A DNA stretch of 20,195 bases from PVC group bacterium (lineage in GTDB: Bacteria > Verrucomicrobiota > Kiritimatiellia > UBA8416): assembly GCA_003567805.1 (NCBI GenBank), contig PWYP01000032.1, positions 1 through 20,195 on the forward strand, read 5' to 3'. Below the pieces are notes generated by a model. It saw nothing but the letters and a program-made list of their open reading frames with translations. It did not search any database and had not been told where the DNA came from. The translations under genes and the position numbers were made by a program. Shown piece after piece: positions 8,390-16,728 of this stretch (position 1 is the first letter of the stretch; each line of letters opens with the position of its first letter).

Positions 8390-9226
8390 TTACTTAATAG
8401 CTTTTCGCGTCAATTTGATAAGCGTCTTCCATAACTCTTCTTGCGTGTCCGCTGCCAGCAAAGCATCCCGTGCATCTTTGACCATGAATGTCTCAGTCAA
8501 ACCTGCCAGTAACTTCAAGTAAAACGAACTCGCTGCAGTCGGAATCACCATAAAAAAGAAAAATCTGGATACGCGTCCTTTAGGACCATCAAAGTGAACC
8601 CCCTTCTTGTGAACCCCTACTGAAAGCGTTAAACCGCCCCCCTCAACACCTCGAACATGCGGAAAGGCCAATCCGTGATCGACTGCTGTAGACAACAAAC
8701 TCTCGCGATTCATGGCATGTTCGATGAGCGTGGCAGGCTGGTCCACAAAACCTTCACGCGAAAGAGCCTCAACCAACTCCCGAATCACACCAGGCTTATC
8801 CTTTGACGTTAGGTTCGGATTCATCAGCGCAGGGGCCGAGAAACGCGCGATGCCCGGTTTCTGAACCTCAAACCGTTTCGGACCTCGCGATGTATTCCGC
8901 ACAGGATCAGCAGGCACATACAAATATCGCGCACAGGAAGGACATGCATGCACCTCCTTGCCCATGCGAACCAATTGCACGAGGCTTATGGGAAGCGCCA
9001 TCCGGCAAGCCGAACAGGTATTATTGGTAATGGGTACAATCGCATTACGATCTCGCTGCGATAATTTTTCAAACTGTGTCTTAAAAGGCTGGTTTAATTC
9101 ATGATTCAAACCATGAATCGATTTTTCCAATTGTTCCAAATGCTGATCAAGACCTGCAGCCTTTTGCTCGTCCCGCGCTAATAACAACTCCTGTAACTGG
9201 ATCATGTGATTAATTGTTGGATGCAT
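8390..9226 (-). CDS. C4 zinc-ribbon protein fused to a PTS EIIA (fructose/nitrogen-type) domain
   Basis: This 278-residue fusion has a short N-terminal coiled coil (about 5-60) and then a C4 zinc ribbon with C71, C74, C95 and C98. The ribbon's 'LVRMGKEVHACPSCARYLY' part resembles the zf-RING_7/CT398 family. After a linker (105-135) comes a PTS EIIA type-2 domain (about 137-277) with the phospho-histidine motif 'HGLAFPH' (H184, H190). EIIA domains accept phosphate from HPr and either pass it to a sugar transporter or, in the PtsN branch, regulate targets by protein contact. No sugar permease is adjacent, so a regulatory role is more likely. GGGAG lies 5 bases before the ATG. A good promoter lies upstream (9270-9297). 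The coiled coil is much shorter than in stand-alone zinc-ribbon relatives. Confidence 0.82.
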   Translation of the reverse strand: MHPTINHMIQLQELLLARDEQKAAGLDQHLEQLEKSIHGLNHELNQPFKTQFEKLSQRDRNAIVPITNNTCSACRMALPISLVQLVRMGKEVHACPSCARYLYVPADPVRNTSRGPKRFEVQKPGIARFSAPALMNPNLTSKDKPGVIRELVEALSREGFVDQPATLIEHAMNRESLLSTAVDHGLAFPHVRGVEGGGLTLSVGVHKKGVHFDGPKGRVSRFFFFMVIPTAASSFYLKLLAGLTETFMVKDARDALLAADTQEELWKTLIKLTRKAIK

Positions 9227-9269
9227 CTACACTCCCACCGTTTTACTTCAAAGAACCTGACGTTCGTAT

Positions 9270-9297
9270 ATCTTATGTACTGACAGGCATCATGCAA
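9270..9297 (-). promoter_or_regulatory. Promoter of the zinc-ribbon/EIIA gene
   Basis: On the minus strand TTGCAT (9297-9292) and TAAGAT (9275-9270) are 16 bases apart. Initiation would fall about 35-40 bases before the start codon at 9226. Confidence 0.5.
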
Positions 9298-9380
9298 CGC
9301 TATCAATCGGGCGTCAATGCAATATGATCGCATATAACCATGCCAGAATGCTATATGCACATTCGATAAAACGGAGGCAG

Positions 9381-9409
9381 TTGCGTAATTATCTGCATAG
9401 AAATACGAT
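9381..9409 (+). promoter_or_regulatory. Promoter of the MATE exporter gene
   Basis: TTGCGT (9381-9386) and TACGAT (9404-9409) are separated by 17 bases. Initiation would be near 9416, giving a leader of roughly 24 bases that contains the GGAAG ribosome site (9429-9433). Confidence 0.5.
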
Positions 9410-9439
9410 CAGTTTCACACATACAGCTGGAAGTTCATA

Positions 9440-10849
9440 ATGCAAATAACAGACTCATATGCACCCACCCGACTAGGTCGCGTTCTCAAAATTTCGATCC
9501 CACTCGTGCTGGCCACGTCAGGACATGCCCTGCGTCTTTTTGCTGACCGCGTCATGCTGTCACAATATGCCCCCGAAGCACTGGCCGCCGCAATGCCGGC
9601 AGGCCTTACCGCATTCTGCCTCATGGCTTTCTTCATTGGTACAGCCGGATATGCAGGCACGTTTGTCTCTCAATACACTGGTGCCGGTCATCCCGGAAAA
9701 ACCGGTGGCGCAATTTGGCAAGCAATCTGGATTGCGCTAATCGGTGGTATATTCGTCGGGAGCACGGCTAGTTTCGCGGAACAAATCACCAGCTGGATGC
9801 AGCACGGAAAAGATGTCCAGGCGTATCAAATCCCATATTATGAAACGCTGGTTCGCCTAAGCTTCAGTGCAATCCTCCTCGCTGCACTCAATGCGTTCTG
9901 GAGCGGAAGAGGACATACACGTGTTGTGATGGCAATTGAATTGTGTACCGCCGTCTTCAATATCGTCCTGAATCACCTTCTTATTTTCGGACATTATGGC
10001 TTTCCCGAACTGGGCATTGCAGGCGCAGGATTAGCAACGGGCATTAGTAGCTTGATCGCCTGCATCATCGCTATCGGATTATTCTTACTGCCGCACAACC
10101 GACGCATGTTCGGAACGTGGCCGAAACAACTAATTCAACCTCAATTATTGCTACGGATGTTGCGATTCGGCATCCCGAACGGAACCCAGTTTTCGCTCGA
10201 ATTAATCGCTTTCAACTTATTCGTCATCTTTTTGGGACGCTTCGGGGCATCCGAACTCGAGGCAGCAAACATCGCTTTTGGTCTCAATGCCCTGGCATTT
10301 TTACCGCTTGTGGGGCTCGGCATGGCCGTTGCCATTCTCGTCGGACAATGTGTTGGTGCTAAACAAATTACGCTCGCGAAACAGTATGTGACCATCGCGA
10401 TACGACTCTCTTTTGTCTACAATGCTATCATCGGAACGTTAATGCTGACTGCACCAAACATCCTCATCGCGTGGTTCATTCGCGAGGGGGATGTACAACA
10501 AACAGAGGCCCTTCGTCTCACGATAATCTATCTTCGTTTTATCGCCGCATATCTTTTTTTCGACGGTATTTTTATCATCTATAGTCATGCCATACGTGGT
10601 GCGGGTGATACACGATTTGCCATGCTGGCTGGCCTGTTCTTGTCATGGTTTACTTTGGCTGCTCCAGCATGGGCCCTGCAACAATACAGCAGTACGGAGA
10701 TCATCTTATGGTACGTACTGGTTGGGCACATCATGCTAGCCGGTATAATTTTTGGATGGAGATATCGCAAAGGCGCTTGGACGCAGATGCGAGTAGTTGA
10801 AGAACCACCAGTCTTCGAGTTAGACACGCATGCAGAAGGCGGAATCTAA
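9440..10849 (+). CDS. MATE family efflux transporter
   Basis: This 469-residue inner-membrane protein has about twelve hydrophobic helices in two homologous halves, the layout and length of MATE exporters. These use a sodium or proton gradient to expel cationic drugs, dyes or metabolites. Family-like segments include the opening 'ISIPLVLATSGHALRLFADRVM' region (about residues 14-35), 'NIVLNHLLIFG' in the first half and 'IRGAGDTRFAM' in the second. GGAAG (9429-9433) stands 6 bases before the ATG and a promoter precedes it. The next gene has its own promoter 19 bases after this stop, so the two need not be coexpressed. The substrate is unknown; assignment to the NorM or DinF branch is not possible by eye. 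Confidence 0.92.
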   Translation: MQITDSYAPTRLGRVLKISIPLVLATSGHALRLFADRVMLSQYAPEALAAAMPAGLTAFCLMAFFIGTAGYAGTFVSQYTGAGHPGKTGGAIWQAIWIALIGGIFVGSTASFAEQITSWMQHGKDVQAYQIPYYETLVRLSFSAILLAALNAFWSGRGHTRVVMAIELCTAVFNIVLNHLLIFGHYGFPELGIAGAGLATGISSLIACIIAIGLFLLPHNRRMFGTWPKQLIQPQLLLRMLRFGIPNGTQFSLELIAFNLFVIFLGRFGASELEAANIAFGLNALAFLPLVGLGMAVAILVGQCVGAKQITLAKQYVTIAIRLSFVYNAIIGTLMLTAPNILIAWFIREGDVQQTEALRLTIIYLRFIAAYLFFDGIFIIYSHAIRGAGDTRFAMLAGLFLSWFTLAAPAWALQQYSSTEIILWYVLVGHIMLAGIIFGWRYRKGAWTQMRVVEEPPVFELDTHAEGGI

Positions 10850-10867
10850 GTGCCATCACGGTTTTCG

Positions 10868-10895
10868 TTGATTGCTTACTCTGTCCGCATATAAT
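10868..10895 (+). promoter_or_regulatory. Strong sigma-70 promoter placed for leaderless transcription
   Basis: TTGATT (10868-10873) and a consensus TATAAT (10890-10895) have a 16-base spacer. Initiation would fall near 10901-10904, at or just before the ATG at 10904, leaving no room for a ribosome site. Confidence 0.7.
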
Positions 10896-10903
10896 TTACC
10901 CGT

Positions 10904-12358
10904 ATGAGTTGGATTCTACAATTTCAATGGCCTGCAGGTGTAGCCCTCATTATATTTGGTATTGTGACATGGGCCGACGGCATTGAGCCATATGCTGGAC
11001 GAAGGCTTTCGGCCGCTATGGAGCGATCAGCCCCCAACTCACCGTATCGCCTGTTTCTGGGAATTCTCGCTGGCATTGCTCTCCACGGGAAACGAGGGTT
11101 TCAATATTGCAAAAGACGGTACCTTGCGGGCCTGCTATCGTCAGTTGGCATGGCTGTTTTTTCACTAGGCATGGCTATCGGAATTTTCATACCTGCAACA
11201 CTTATGCTGTACATGCCCTATTTTGGGGCCTTCCCGCTGCTCGTTGTGGGAATGGCAATCCAGTTAAGCTCTCGAGCACCTACCATGCGCCAATTTGGAC
11301 AAGCCCTTCTCGGTCTAGGATGCTGCTGGATCGGATATACAGCTTGCCGTAACGCAACGCCGCCTGAACACATCATACCCTATGCACTATTGGGGGCTAC
11401 CCTTGTAGCCGTAATCACCCATACCCCCGTAGCAGCTTTCTTAGCTGTTGCAAGCACTCTCCCACCCCATTTCAATCATATGCACATCCTGCTGGGAACA
11501 GCTTCTATTTTGGCGGTTAGCTGGTTAATGGCGCTAGCACGAACTCTGGCCAAGTCTATCCCACCCTTCACCCCGGCGCTCTCACTCTTATCTACATTCG
11601 ACCTCCTCTTTCCAGAGCGCGCACTACAGGCAGCTTTGCAGGAAAACCGACGTATGGCCATCGGCTTGTCAAAGGCAGCGCGTGCACTCGTGACATATAA
11701 AAACGAAAACACCTATGTATCTGAGACCAAACAACTCGTGGAAGATGTGGAGCATGCTATGGATGAATTTAAGCCTGCCGCACAAAACTACCTCCTGCAG
11801 CTAACACGGCATAAACTGGAGGAACGGCAAGTGCGGCTCTCCATGTTTCTCTTTATCAACATTGGCGATCTCGAACGCATTAGCGATCATCTGTTGGCCG
11901 TAGTGCAAAACCTGCCTCCTCCCGCTCGAAGAGCGGACTATCCCGAACCACTTCTCCAAGGCCTCGATACCATTGTAGAAAAAACCGCAGAAATCATTGA
12001 CGCATTGGCGCAGTCCATCACAGGAAATCGGGGAAGAAAAGTCAATCTAACCGGCAGTGTAGGCGAAGCGCGCGACGAAGCATTAGAGTTAATCGATCAC
12101 TTCACCGCTATACTTCAGGACCTCATCCTGAACAATGAAATCAAACCGAGCAGAGCGATCCGGATGCAAAATCTGCGCTCTCACTTCGAACGCCTGATAC
12201 GACATGCCCGAGCGATTGCTGTCTCTGTAGCACAAGAAGATTTCTGGATTGAGCCGGACATCATTCATGAGCGTGCCAAACCCCTATCAAAATACAGAAC
12301 CAAGGATCACCTTACACGAACCCAAATGAATGATCTTCTGCAGGAGCCAAAACGTTGA
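10904..12358 (+). CDS. Na+/phosphate-cotransporter-like paralogue lacking QSS motifs, with PhoU-like tail
   Basis: This 484-residue protein has an N-terminal membrane part (about 10-215) and a cytoplasmic helical tail (about 235-450). By eye the membrane part aligns with the next gene's NptA-type carrier. Where that carrier has its first QSS-like motif (HSSAAS) this one has 'LHGKRGF' (60-66); where it has IQSSGAT this one has 'ITHTPVA' (171-177). The GxNxGTT loops are also replaced. The transport site therefore seems lost. The tail resembles PhoU: 'GDLERISDH' (321-329) matches the acidic metal-binding pattern. It is probably a regulatory or partner subunit of the intact carrier, with which it shares a TTGA stop/start overlap. 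No ribosome site is visible; a TATAAT promoter nearly abuts the ATG. The start cannot be much later, because the first helix begins at about residue 10. Confidence 0.72.
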   Translation: MSWILQFQWPAGVALIIFGIVTWADGIEPYAGRRLSAAMERSAPNSPYRLFLGILAGIALHGKRGFQYCKRRYLAGLLSSVGMAVFSLGMAIGIFIPATLMLYMPYFGAFPLLVVGMAIQLSSRAPTMRQFGQALLGLGCCWIGYTACRNATPPEHIIPYALLGATLVAVITHTPVAAFLAVASTLPPHFNHMHILLGTASILAVSWLMALARTLAKSIPPFTPALSLLSTFDLLFPERALQAALQENRRMAIGLSKAARALVTYKNENTYVSETKQLVEDVEHAMDEFKPAAQNYLLQLTRHKLEERQVRLSMFLFINIGDLERISDHLLAVVQNLPPPARRADYPEPLLQGLDTIVEKTAEIIDALAQSITGNRGRKVNLTGSVGEARDEALELIDHFTAILQDLILNNEIKPSRAIRMQNLRSHFERLIRHARAIAVSVAQEDFWIEPDIIHERAKPLSKYRTKDHLTRTQMNDLLQEPKR

Positions 12359-14049
12359 ATCCGTATCCGATAAACGAGTATGTCATTCAAACAGCTGCAC
12401 TCTTTGCTGGCCTCACACTCTTTCTCACCGGCATGTCTGAGATGAGCAAGGGATTGCAAGAAGCGGCGGGAAAAGGCATTTGCAATATCCTGCAGCGTGC
12501 AACGGCGAAAAAAATACGCGCGATATCCCTTGGAACACTATTAGGGGGACTGATTCATAGCAGTGCGGCATCCGTAATGCTTATTGGTTTCATCAGTGCC
12601 GGATTGATTACCTTTTCCAGTAGCGTACCTGTCATACTCGGTATTAATGTAGGAACAACGCTATCCATGCTGCTGATCTCCTTTCGTCTAGGTGATGCGT
12701 GCTGGTTGGCCATTTCATCTGGATTTCTCCTACGACTACATCCTCGAACGCGCTCTAGCGGAACCGCATTGCTGGGATTCGGCCTCATATTCCTGGGACT
12801 CAATATTATGAGCGACGCCATTTATCCCTTTCGCGAAGAGCTTGCCCCAATCTTGCAATACTCGGACGGAACATCGGTTACCGGCATGCTCACAGGAGTG
12901 CTAGCATCACTGCTGTTTACCGCCATTATTCAAAGTAGCGGTGCAACCATAGGAATGGTATTTGCCATGCTCAGCGCTGAAGCAATGACAACCTTTGAAC
13001 AGGCATACCCTTTGATTATCGGGGCAAATGTAGGAACCTGTGCGACCGCACTTATCGGGGCTGCACGCAGTACCACGGAAGCCAAACGCTGCGCACTAAC
13101 ACATCTACTCTTTAATATCTTCGCCACCTCGCTGGCAATGATCACCGCTCCCATTATGTTTAGACTCATCCCGCTAACAACACCAGCGGCACAGACGGGC
13201 ATCACACCACAAATCCTCGTTTCCCAATCCGCCCATGCCAATGTCATAAAAATGATGCTTGGAGCACTGCTGATTCTGCCCATAAGCCCGATCGTGGCAA
13301 ATGCTGTCAAGCGAATCCTACCGGATCGCAAAAAAGACGATATTGCATCACTGCTCGACCCCGACCTCATTTACACACCGGAAGATGCGCTGCAAGCCGC
13401 TCTACTGGAACTTCATCGCATGACGGAACTCTGCACGGTAAGACTGCAAACCATACCACCATTATTGATTCAAAAACAATCAGCTACACGTCTCAAACTG
13501 CAAGAAACCGAAACCGCTGTATCAACCATTCGTGAATCCATGCATCGGTTCTTGCAGCAATTGACACAAGTACCGCTTAAACGCCGGCAACATCTCATGA
13601 TTACACTCCTGTACAATGGCATCGATCACATCGACCGAATCGCTGATCATATCGGCGTTCTCGCGCAAACATTATATGATCGGCACCGACTCTCGCATGC
13701 CGATATGTCGCTCGAAACCCTGCGGCAATTAATCCAATTGAATCAACTTGCGGTAGAAGTTATGAAATCTCTGGAACAAGTCCTGCTGCCATTGCCAGAT
13801 GATCGACAAACAGCAGTCTTGCATACACTTGCATGCCGTGATGCTTTTATGAAAGCGATGAACGAGGAAAGAGAACAAATCGCTACGGATTTAGCTAACG
13901 AGAATTGCTCACCGCATGTTGCCATCTTCCGAAGCCGGTATTTCACAGAACTAAGTCGTATCGTAAAACATGCCCGGGCACTTGCTCTATACGCCCAACA
14001 CCCCCGTTTCCACATAAAACAAAAACGCTTACAAAAGTCACATACATAA
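12355..14049 (+). CDS. Na+/phosphate cotransporter (NptA/PNaS family) with PhoU-like domain
   Basis: This 564-residue inner-membrane protein has two inverted Na/Pi-cotransporter repeats (about 12-150 and 175-320) followed by a PhoU-like helical domain (about 340-560). The signature motifs are HSSAAS (68-73, a Q-to-H change from the usual QSS), GINVGTT (96-102), QSSGAT (193-198) and GANVGTC (223-229). The tail has the acidic pattern 'NGIDHIDRIADH' (421-432). The family imports phosphate, or in some members exports it, using sodium. The start is a TTG whose last two bases form the TGA stop of the upstream paralogue; AGGAG (12342-12346) lies 8 bases upstream and supports it. Together with the degenerate paralogue it probably forms a two-subunit or self-regulated system for phosphate. 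Confidence 0.88.
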   Translation: MNPYPINEYVIQTAALFAGLTLFLTGMSEMSKGLQEAAGKGICNILQRATAKKIRAISLGTLLGGLIHSSAASVMLIGFISAGLITFSSSVPVILGINVGTTLSMLLISFRLGDACWLAISSGFLLRLHPRTRSSGTALLGFGLIFLGLNIMSDAIYPFREELAPILQYSDGTSVTGMLTGVLASLLFTAIIQSSGATIGMVFAMLSAEAMTTFEQAYPLIIGANVGTCATALIGAARSTTEAKRCALTHLLFNIFATSLAMITAPIMFRLIPLTTPAAQTGITPQILVSQSAHANVIKMMLGALLILPISPIVANAVKRILPDRKKDDIASLLDPDLIYTPEDALQAALLELHRMTELCTVRLQTIPPLLIQKQSATRLKLQETETAVSTIRESMHRFLQQLTQVPLKRRQHLMITLLYNGIDHIDRIADHIGVLAQTLYDRHRLSHADMSLETLRQLIQLNQLAVEVMKSLEQVLLPLPDDRQTAVLHTLACRDAFMKAMNEEREQIATDLANENCSPHVAIFRSRYFTELSRIVKHARALALYAQHPRFHIKQKRLQKSHT

Positions 14050-14111
14050 TGCACGCCCCCGCATTCGGGTGCTTGCTATCGTTGACTAGGATCTGCTAGC
14101 CTAGAAACCAA

Positions 14112-16709
14112 ATGAGTATGCAACCAGATCGGCAAAAGCCCCAGATGTGGGACAATCCAGACGACCCCGTCAATGTGCTTGTCTTAGATGACGATCTCAG
14201 TCTGCGCGACGTGCTTGAACAATCTCTAACACGGGCTGGCTTCAACGTTATGACCGCCTGCGAAGGCAGCGAAGGACTGCAAGTTTTACTTGGCAATCAT
14301 GTCGACGTTGTCGTTTCAGACCTCATGATGGAACCCATGGATGGCATTACGTTTCTCAAAGAAGCATTGAAAATCTGGCCTTGGATGGGCGTTATCGTAT
14401 TCAGCGGATATATGCAAGCTACACTCATCCAGCAGGCAAAAGCACTCGGGGTCCGACATATTCTTGAAAAGCCCGTTGCATTTGATGTCCTCACGCGTTG
14501 TGTCGTCGACGAAGCACATCGGGTAAAAAATGCTGTTTCGGGCTCCGGTTCCCTCACCTTGAGTCGTGTGCTCTACCAACTCAACATGCTACGCGACAAT
14601 ACCCGAACAGCAATCGAATCTGCAACCATGCAACAGGCACTGCTCAACCTGTGTCGCGACCTAGGAATGGCTATGCCTTCTGTGCTTACCGCCTTGGTCT
14701 ACCAAACACAAAAGGATGATAAACCCATTTATGCGGCCAGCCTGCGCACATCCGTCCCTCCGTCTTACCTCACATCTTTGGAAAATCTCATTAGAGAAAG
14801 ATACACGCTACTTGTAGGCAAACAACTTATCGAACCGGTAGAGTGGAATATTGTCGGAGAGGAAACCGACACAAACGCCCCTACGCCCACCTCTGAACCG
14901 TTATTCTTCCCGATCTTCAGCCTGAATCATATTAATGGTATTCTTATTTTTATCCCGCCTGATGCATTCCGCTGCACTGAATCAGACATTTCGTTTCTAT
15001 ACCACGCAGCCAATCACTTCACTACCATTCTGATCGCCTTTCACCGTATCCGGGAACTTGCCGTGCGAGATGAACTGACCGGATTATATAACCGGCACCA
15101 CTTACAAGATGAACTTATCAACATCTGGGAAATGGCATCCCGATATGGCTTAAATCCTGCCATTCTCATTATTGATGTCGACCACTTTAAGTTAATCAAC
15201 GATAACTATGGCCATATCGCTGGCGATGGAGCCCTGCAAACACTCGCTGACATCGTACGCCAAACATGCCGAAGCACCGATATAATAGCACGCTATGGCG
15301 GAGACGAAATTATCGTAGTCCTTCCAGATGCAGAACCCGGCAGCATTGGGAGGCTGGCAAAACGCATGCAAAATGCCATTAGCGAACACATCTTCAGCCC
15401 CGATGCACATGCCTTTAATTTCACCGTTTCGATTGGGGCAGCATGCTGTCGCAAAAATGACGGCACCCTAACCTCCATGAAAGAACTGCTCAATCATGCC
15501 GACGAAGCCCTCTACACCGCTAAACGCAATGGCCGCAACCGTTCGATTGTGTGGGCACCACGTGAGCCGTCGACCTCCACAAATACACACCAGGAAGTAG
15601 ACGTACCCGCAGACCATAAACGAACCGCATCTATTATTGTCGTGGATGATGATCCATATGTACTCAAAATTGTGTCCCTACTACTCCAAGCAGAAAAAAT
15701 GTCGGTCCATGCATGTAATAATGCATCAGAGGCCCTCGAAGCTTTCAATGCGAACCCGATGGGCTTTGAATGCGCACTCATTGATTTGAATCTGGGGGAC
15801 ATTAGCGGACTGGAGCTCATTCGGCGTATGAACGAGAAAAATCATGCCTTGGTCTCCATTATTATCACTGGCGAAGCAACGCTGGACAATGCCGTCAGCA
15901 GTCTACGCCATGGAGCATATGACTTTATTGGCAAACCGATTCAAAGAAGTCAGCTAAAAATAACAGTAGACCGCGCGCTTGAATATCACCGATTACGCAT
16001 CGAAAACGAAGCATACCAGCAAAACCTCGAAGCCATGGTAAAACGCAAAAGTTTGGAGCTGACACGCGCCTTGAAACGCACACGCGACGCCTTCGACTTC
16101 ACATTACGCGCAATGACAGCGATGCTGGATGCGCGGGAACATGCCACAGGCCAACACAGCATTCGTGTTCAGGACATCACCGTCTTTCTTTTACGCAAAT
16201 ACGATTTTAACGAAAAAGAAATCGACGAAATTCGCCATGGAGCTCTTTTACACGATATCGGCAAAATTGCGGTTCCCGACGACATTCTGCTGAAAGAAGG
16301 ACCGCTGACGAAAAACGAATGGGAAATGATGCGCGAACATGTAAATATCGGCTATGACTTGATCAAAACAAATCCGGATCTGCAAAATGCAGCCGAAATC
16401 ATTCTCTGCCACCATGAAGAATATGACGGTAGTGGCTATCCTCGCGGCCTCAAAGGAAGCGAGATTCCTTTAGGAGTGCGAATTTTCAGCATAGTGGATG
16501 CATACGATGCGATGCGATCCATGCGGCCTTATCGCCAAGGTATGCCGAGAGAAAAAGCCATCGCGGAAATCCAGAACTACAGCGGATCACAATTCGATCC
16601 CGATATTGTCAGCGTATTCCTGCAAAACATTGACGAAATTGAATCTATCGGGAAATGGAGCGAAGACAAACAGCCGTTGGCTTCCCGTCAGTCTACACCC
16701 GCGACCTAA
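14112..16709 (+). CDS. Receiver-GGDEF-receiver-HD-GYP cyclic-di-GMP signalling protein
   Basis: This 865-residue soluble protein has five parts. Receiver 1 (about 20-135) has D26-D28, D70 and K120. A GAF-like region (about 165-310) follows; I am less sure of it. The diguanylate cyclase domain (about 312-480) has 'RYGGDEI' with GGDEI at 396-400 and an intact inhibitory RxxD site (R387, D390). Receiver 2 (about 506-622) has D512/D513, D558 and K608. A coiled coil (about 623-660) links to the HD-GYP phosphodiesterase (about 662-840), with H682, HD at 714-715, H743, HHE at 767-769 and DGSGYP at 772-777. Both the making and the breaking of c-di-GMP look possible. GGDEI differs from the usual GGDEF/GGEEF in one residue. 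The start is ATG 14112 or ATG 14118; neither has a clear ribosome site. It lies 62 bases after the phosphate carrier. Confidence 0.93.
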   Translation: MSMQPDRQKPQMWDNPDDPVNVLVLDDDLSLRDVLEQSLTRAGFNVMTACEGSEGLQVLLGNHVDVVVSDLMMEPMDGITFLKEALKIWPWMGVIVFSGYMQATLIQQAKALGVRHILEKPVAFDVLTRCVVDEAHRVKNAVSGSGSLTLSRVLYQLNMLRDNTRTAIESATMQQALLNLCRDLGMAMPSVLTALVYQTQKDDKPIYAASLRTSVPPSYLTSLENLIRERYTLLVGKQLIEPVEWNIVGEETDTNAPTPTSEPLFFPIFSLNHINGILIFIPPDAFRCTESDISFLYHAANHFTTILIAFHRIRELAVRDELTGLYNRHHLQDELINIWEMASRYGLNPAILIIDVDHFKLINDNYGHIAGDGALQTLADIVRQTCRSTDIIARYGGDEIIVVLPDAEPGSIGRLAKRMQNAISEHIFSPDAHAFNFTVSIGAACCRKNDGTLTSMKELLNHADEALYTAKRNGRNRSIVWAPREPSTSTNTHQEVDVPADHKRTASIIVVDDDPYVLKIVSLLLQAEKMSVHACNNASEALEAFNANPMGFECALIDLNLGDISGLELIRRMNEKNHALVSIIITGEATLDNAVSSLRHGAYDFIGKPIQRSQLKITVDRALEYHRLRIENEAYQQNLEAMVKRKSLELTRALKRTRDAFDFTLRAMTAMLDAREHATGQHSIRVQDITVFLLRKYDFNEKEIDEIRHGALLHDIGKIAVPDDILLKEGPLTKNEWEMMREHVNIGYDLIKTNPDLQNAAEIILCHHEEYDGSGYPRGLKGSEIPLGVRIFSIVDAYDAMRSMRPYRQGMPREKAIAEIQNYSGSQFDPDIVSVFLQNIDEIESIGKWSEDKQPLASRQSTPAT

Positions 16710-16728
16710 GCCGAGCGAATCGCGTCAA

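Noticed and set aside
14050..14111. Weak GC hairpin and TTGACT as terminator/promoter before the c-di-GMP gene
   Set aside because: The stem is imperfect with no T-run, and TTGACT has no -10 match at suitable distance.
16710..16728. Bidirectional terminator between the converging c-di-GMP and trmJ genes
   Set aside because: The 19-base gap has no stem or T/A-runs.
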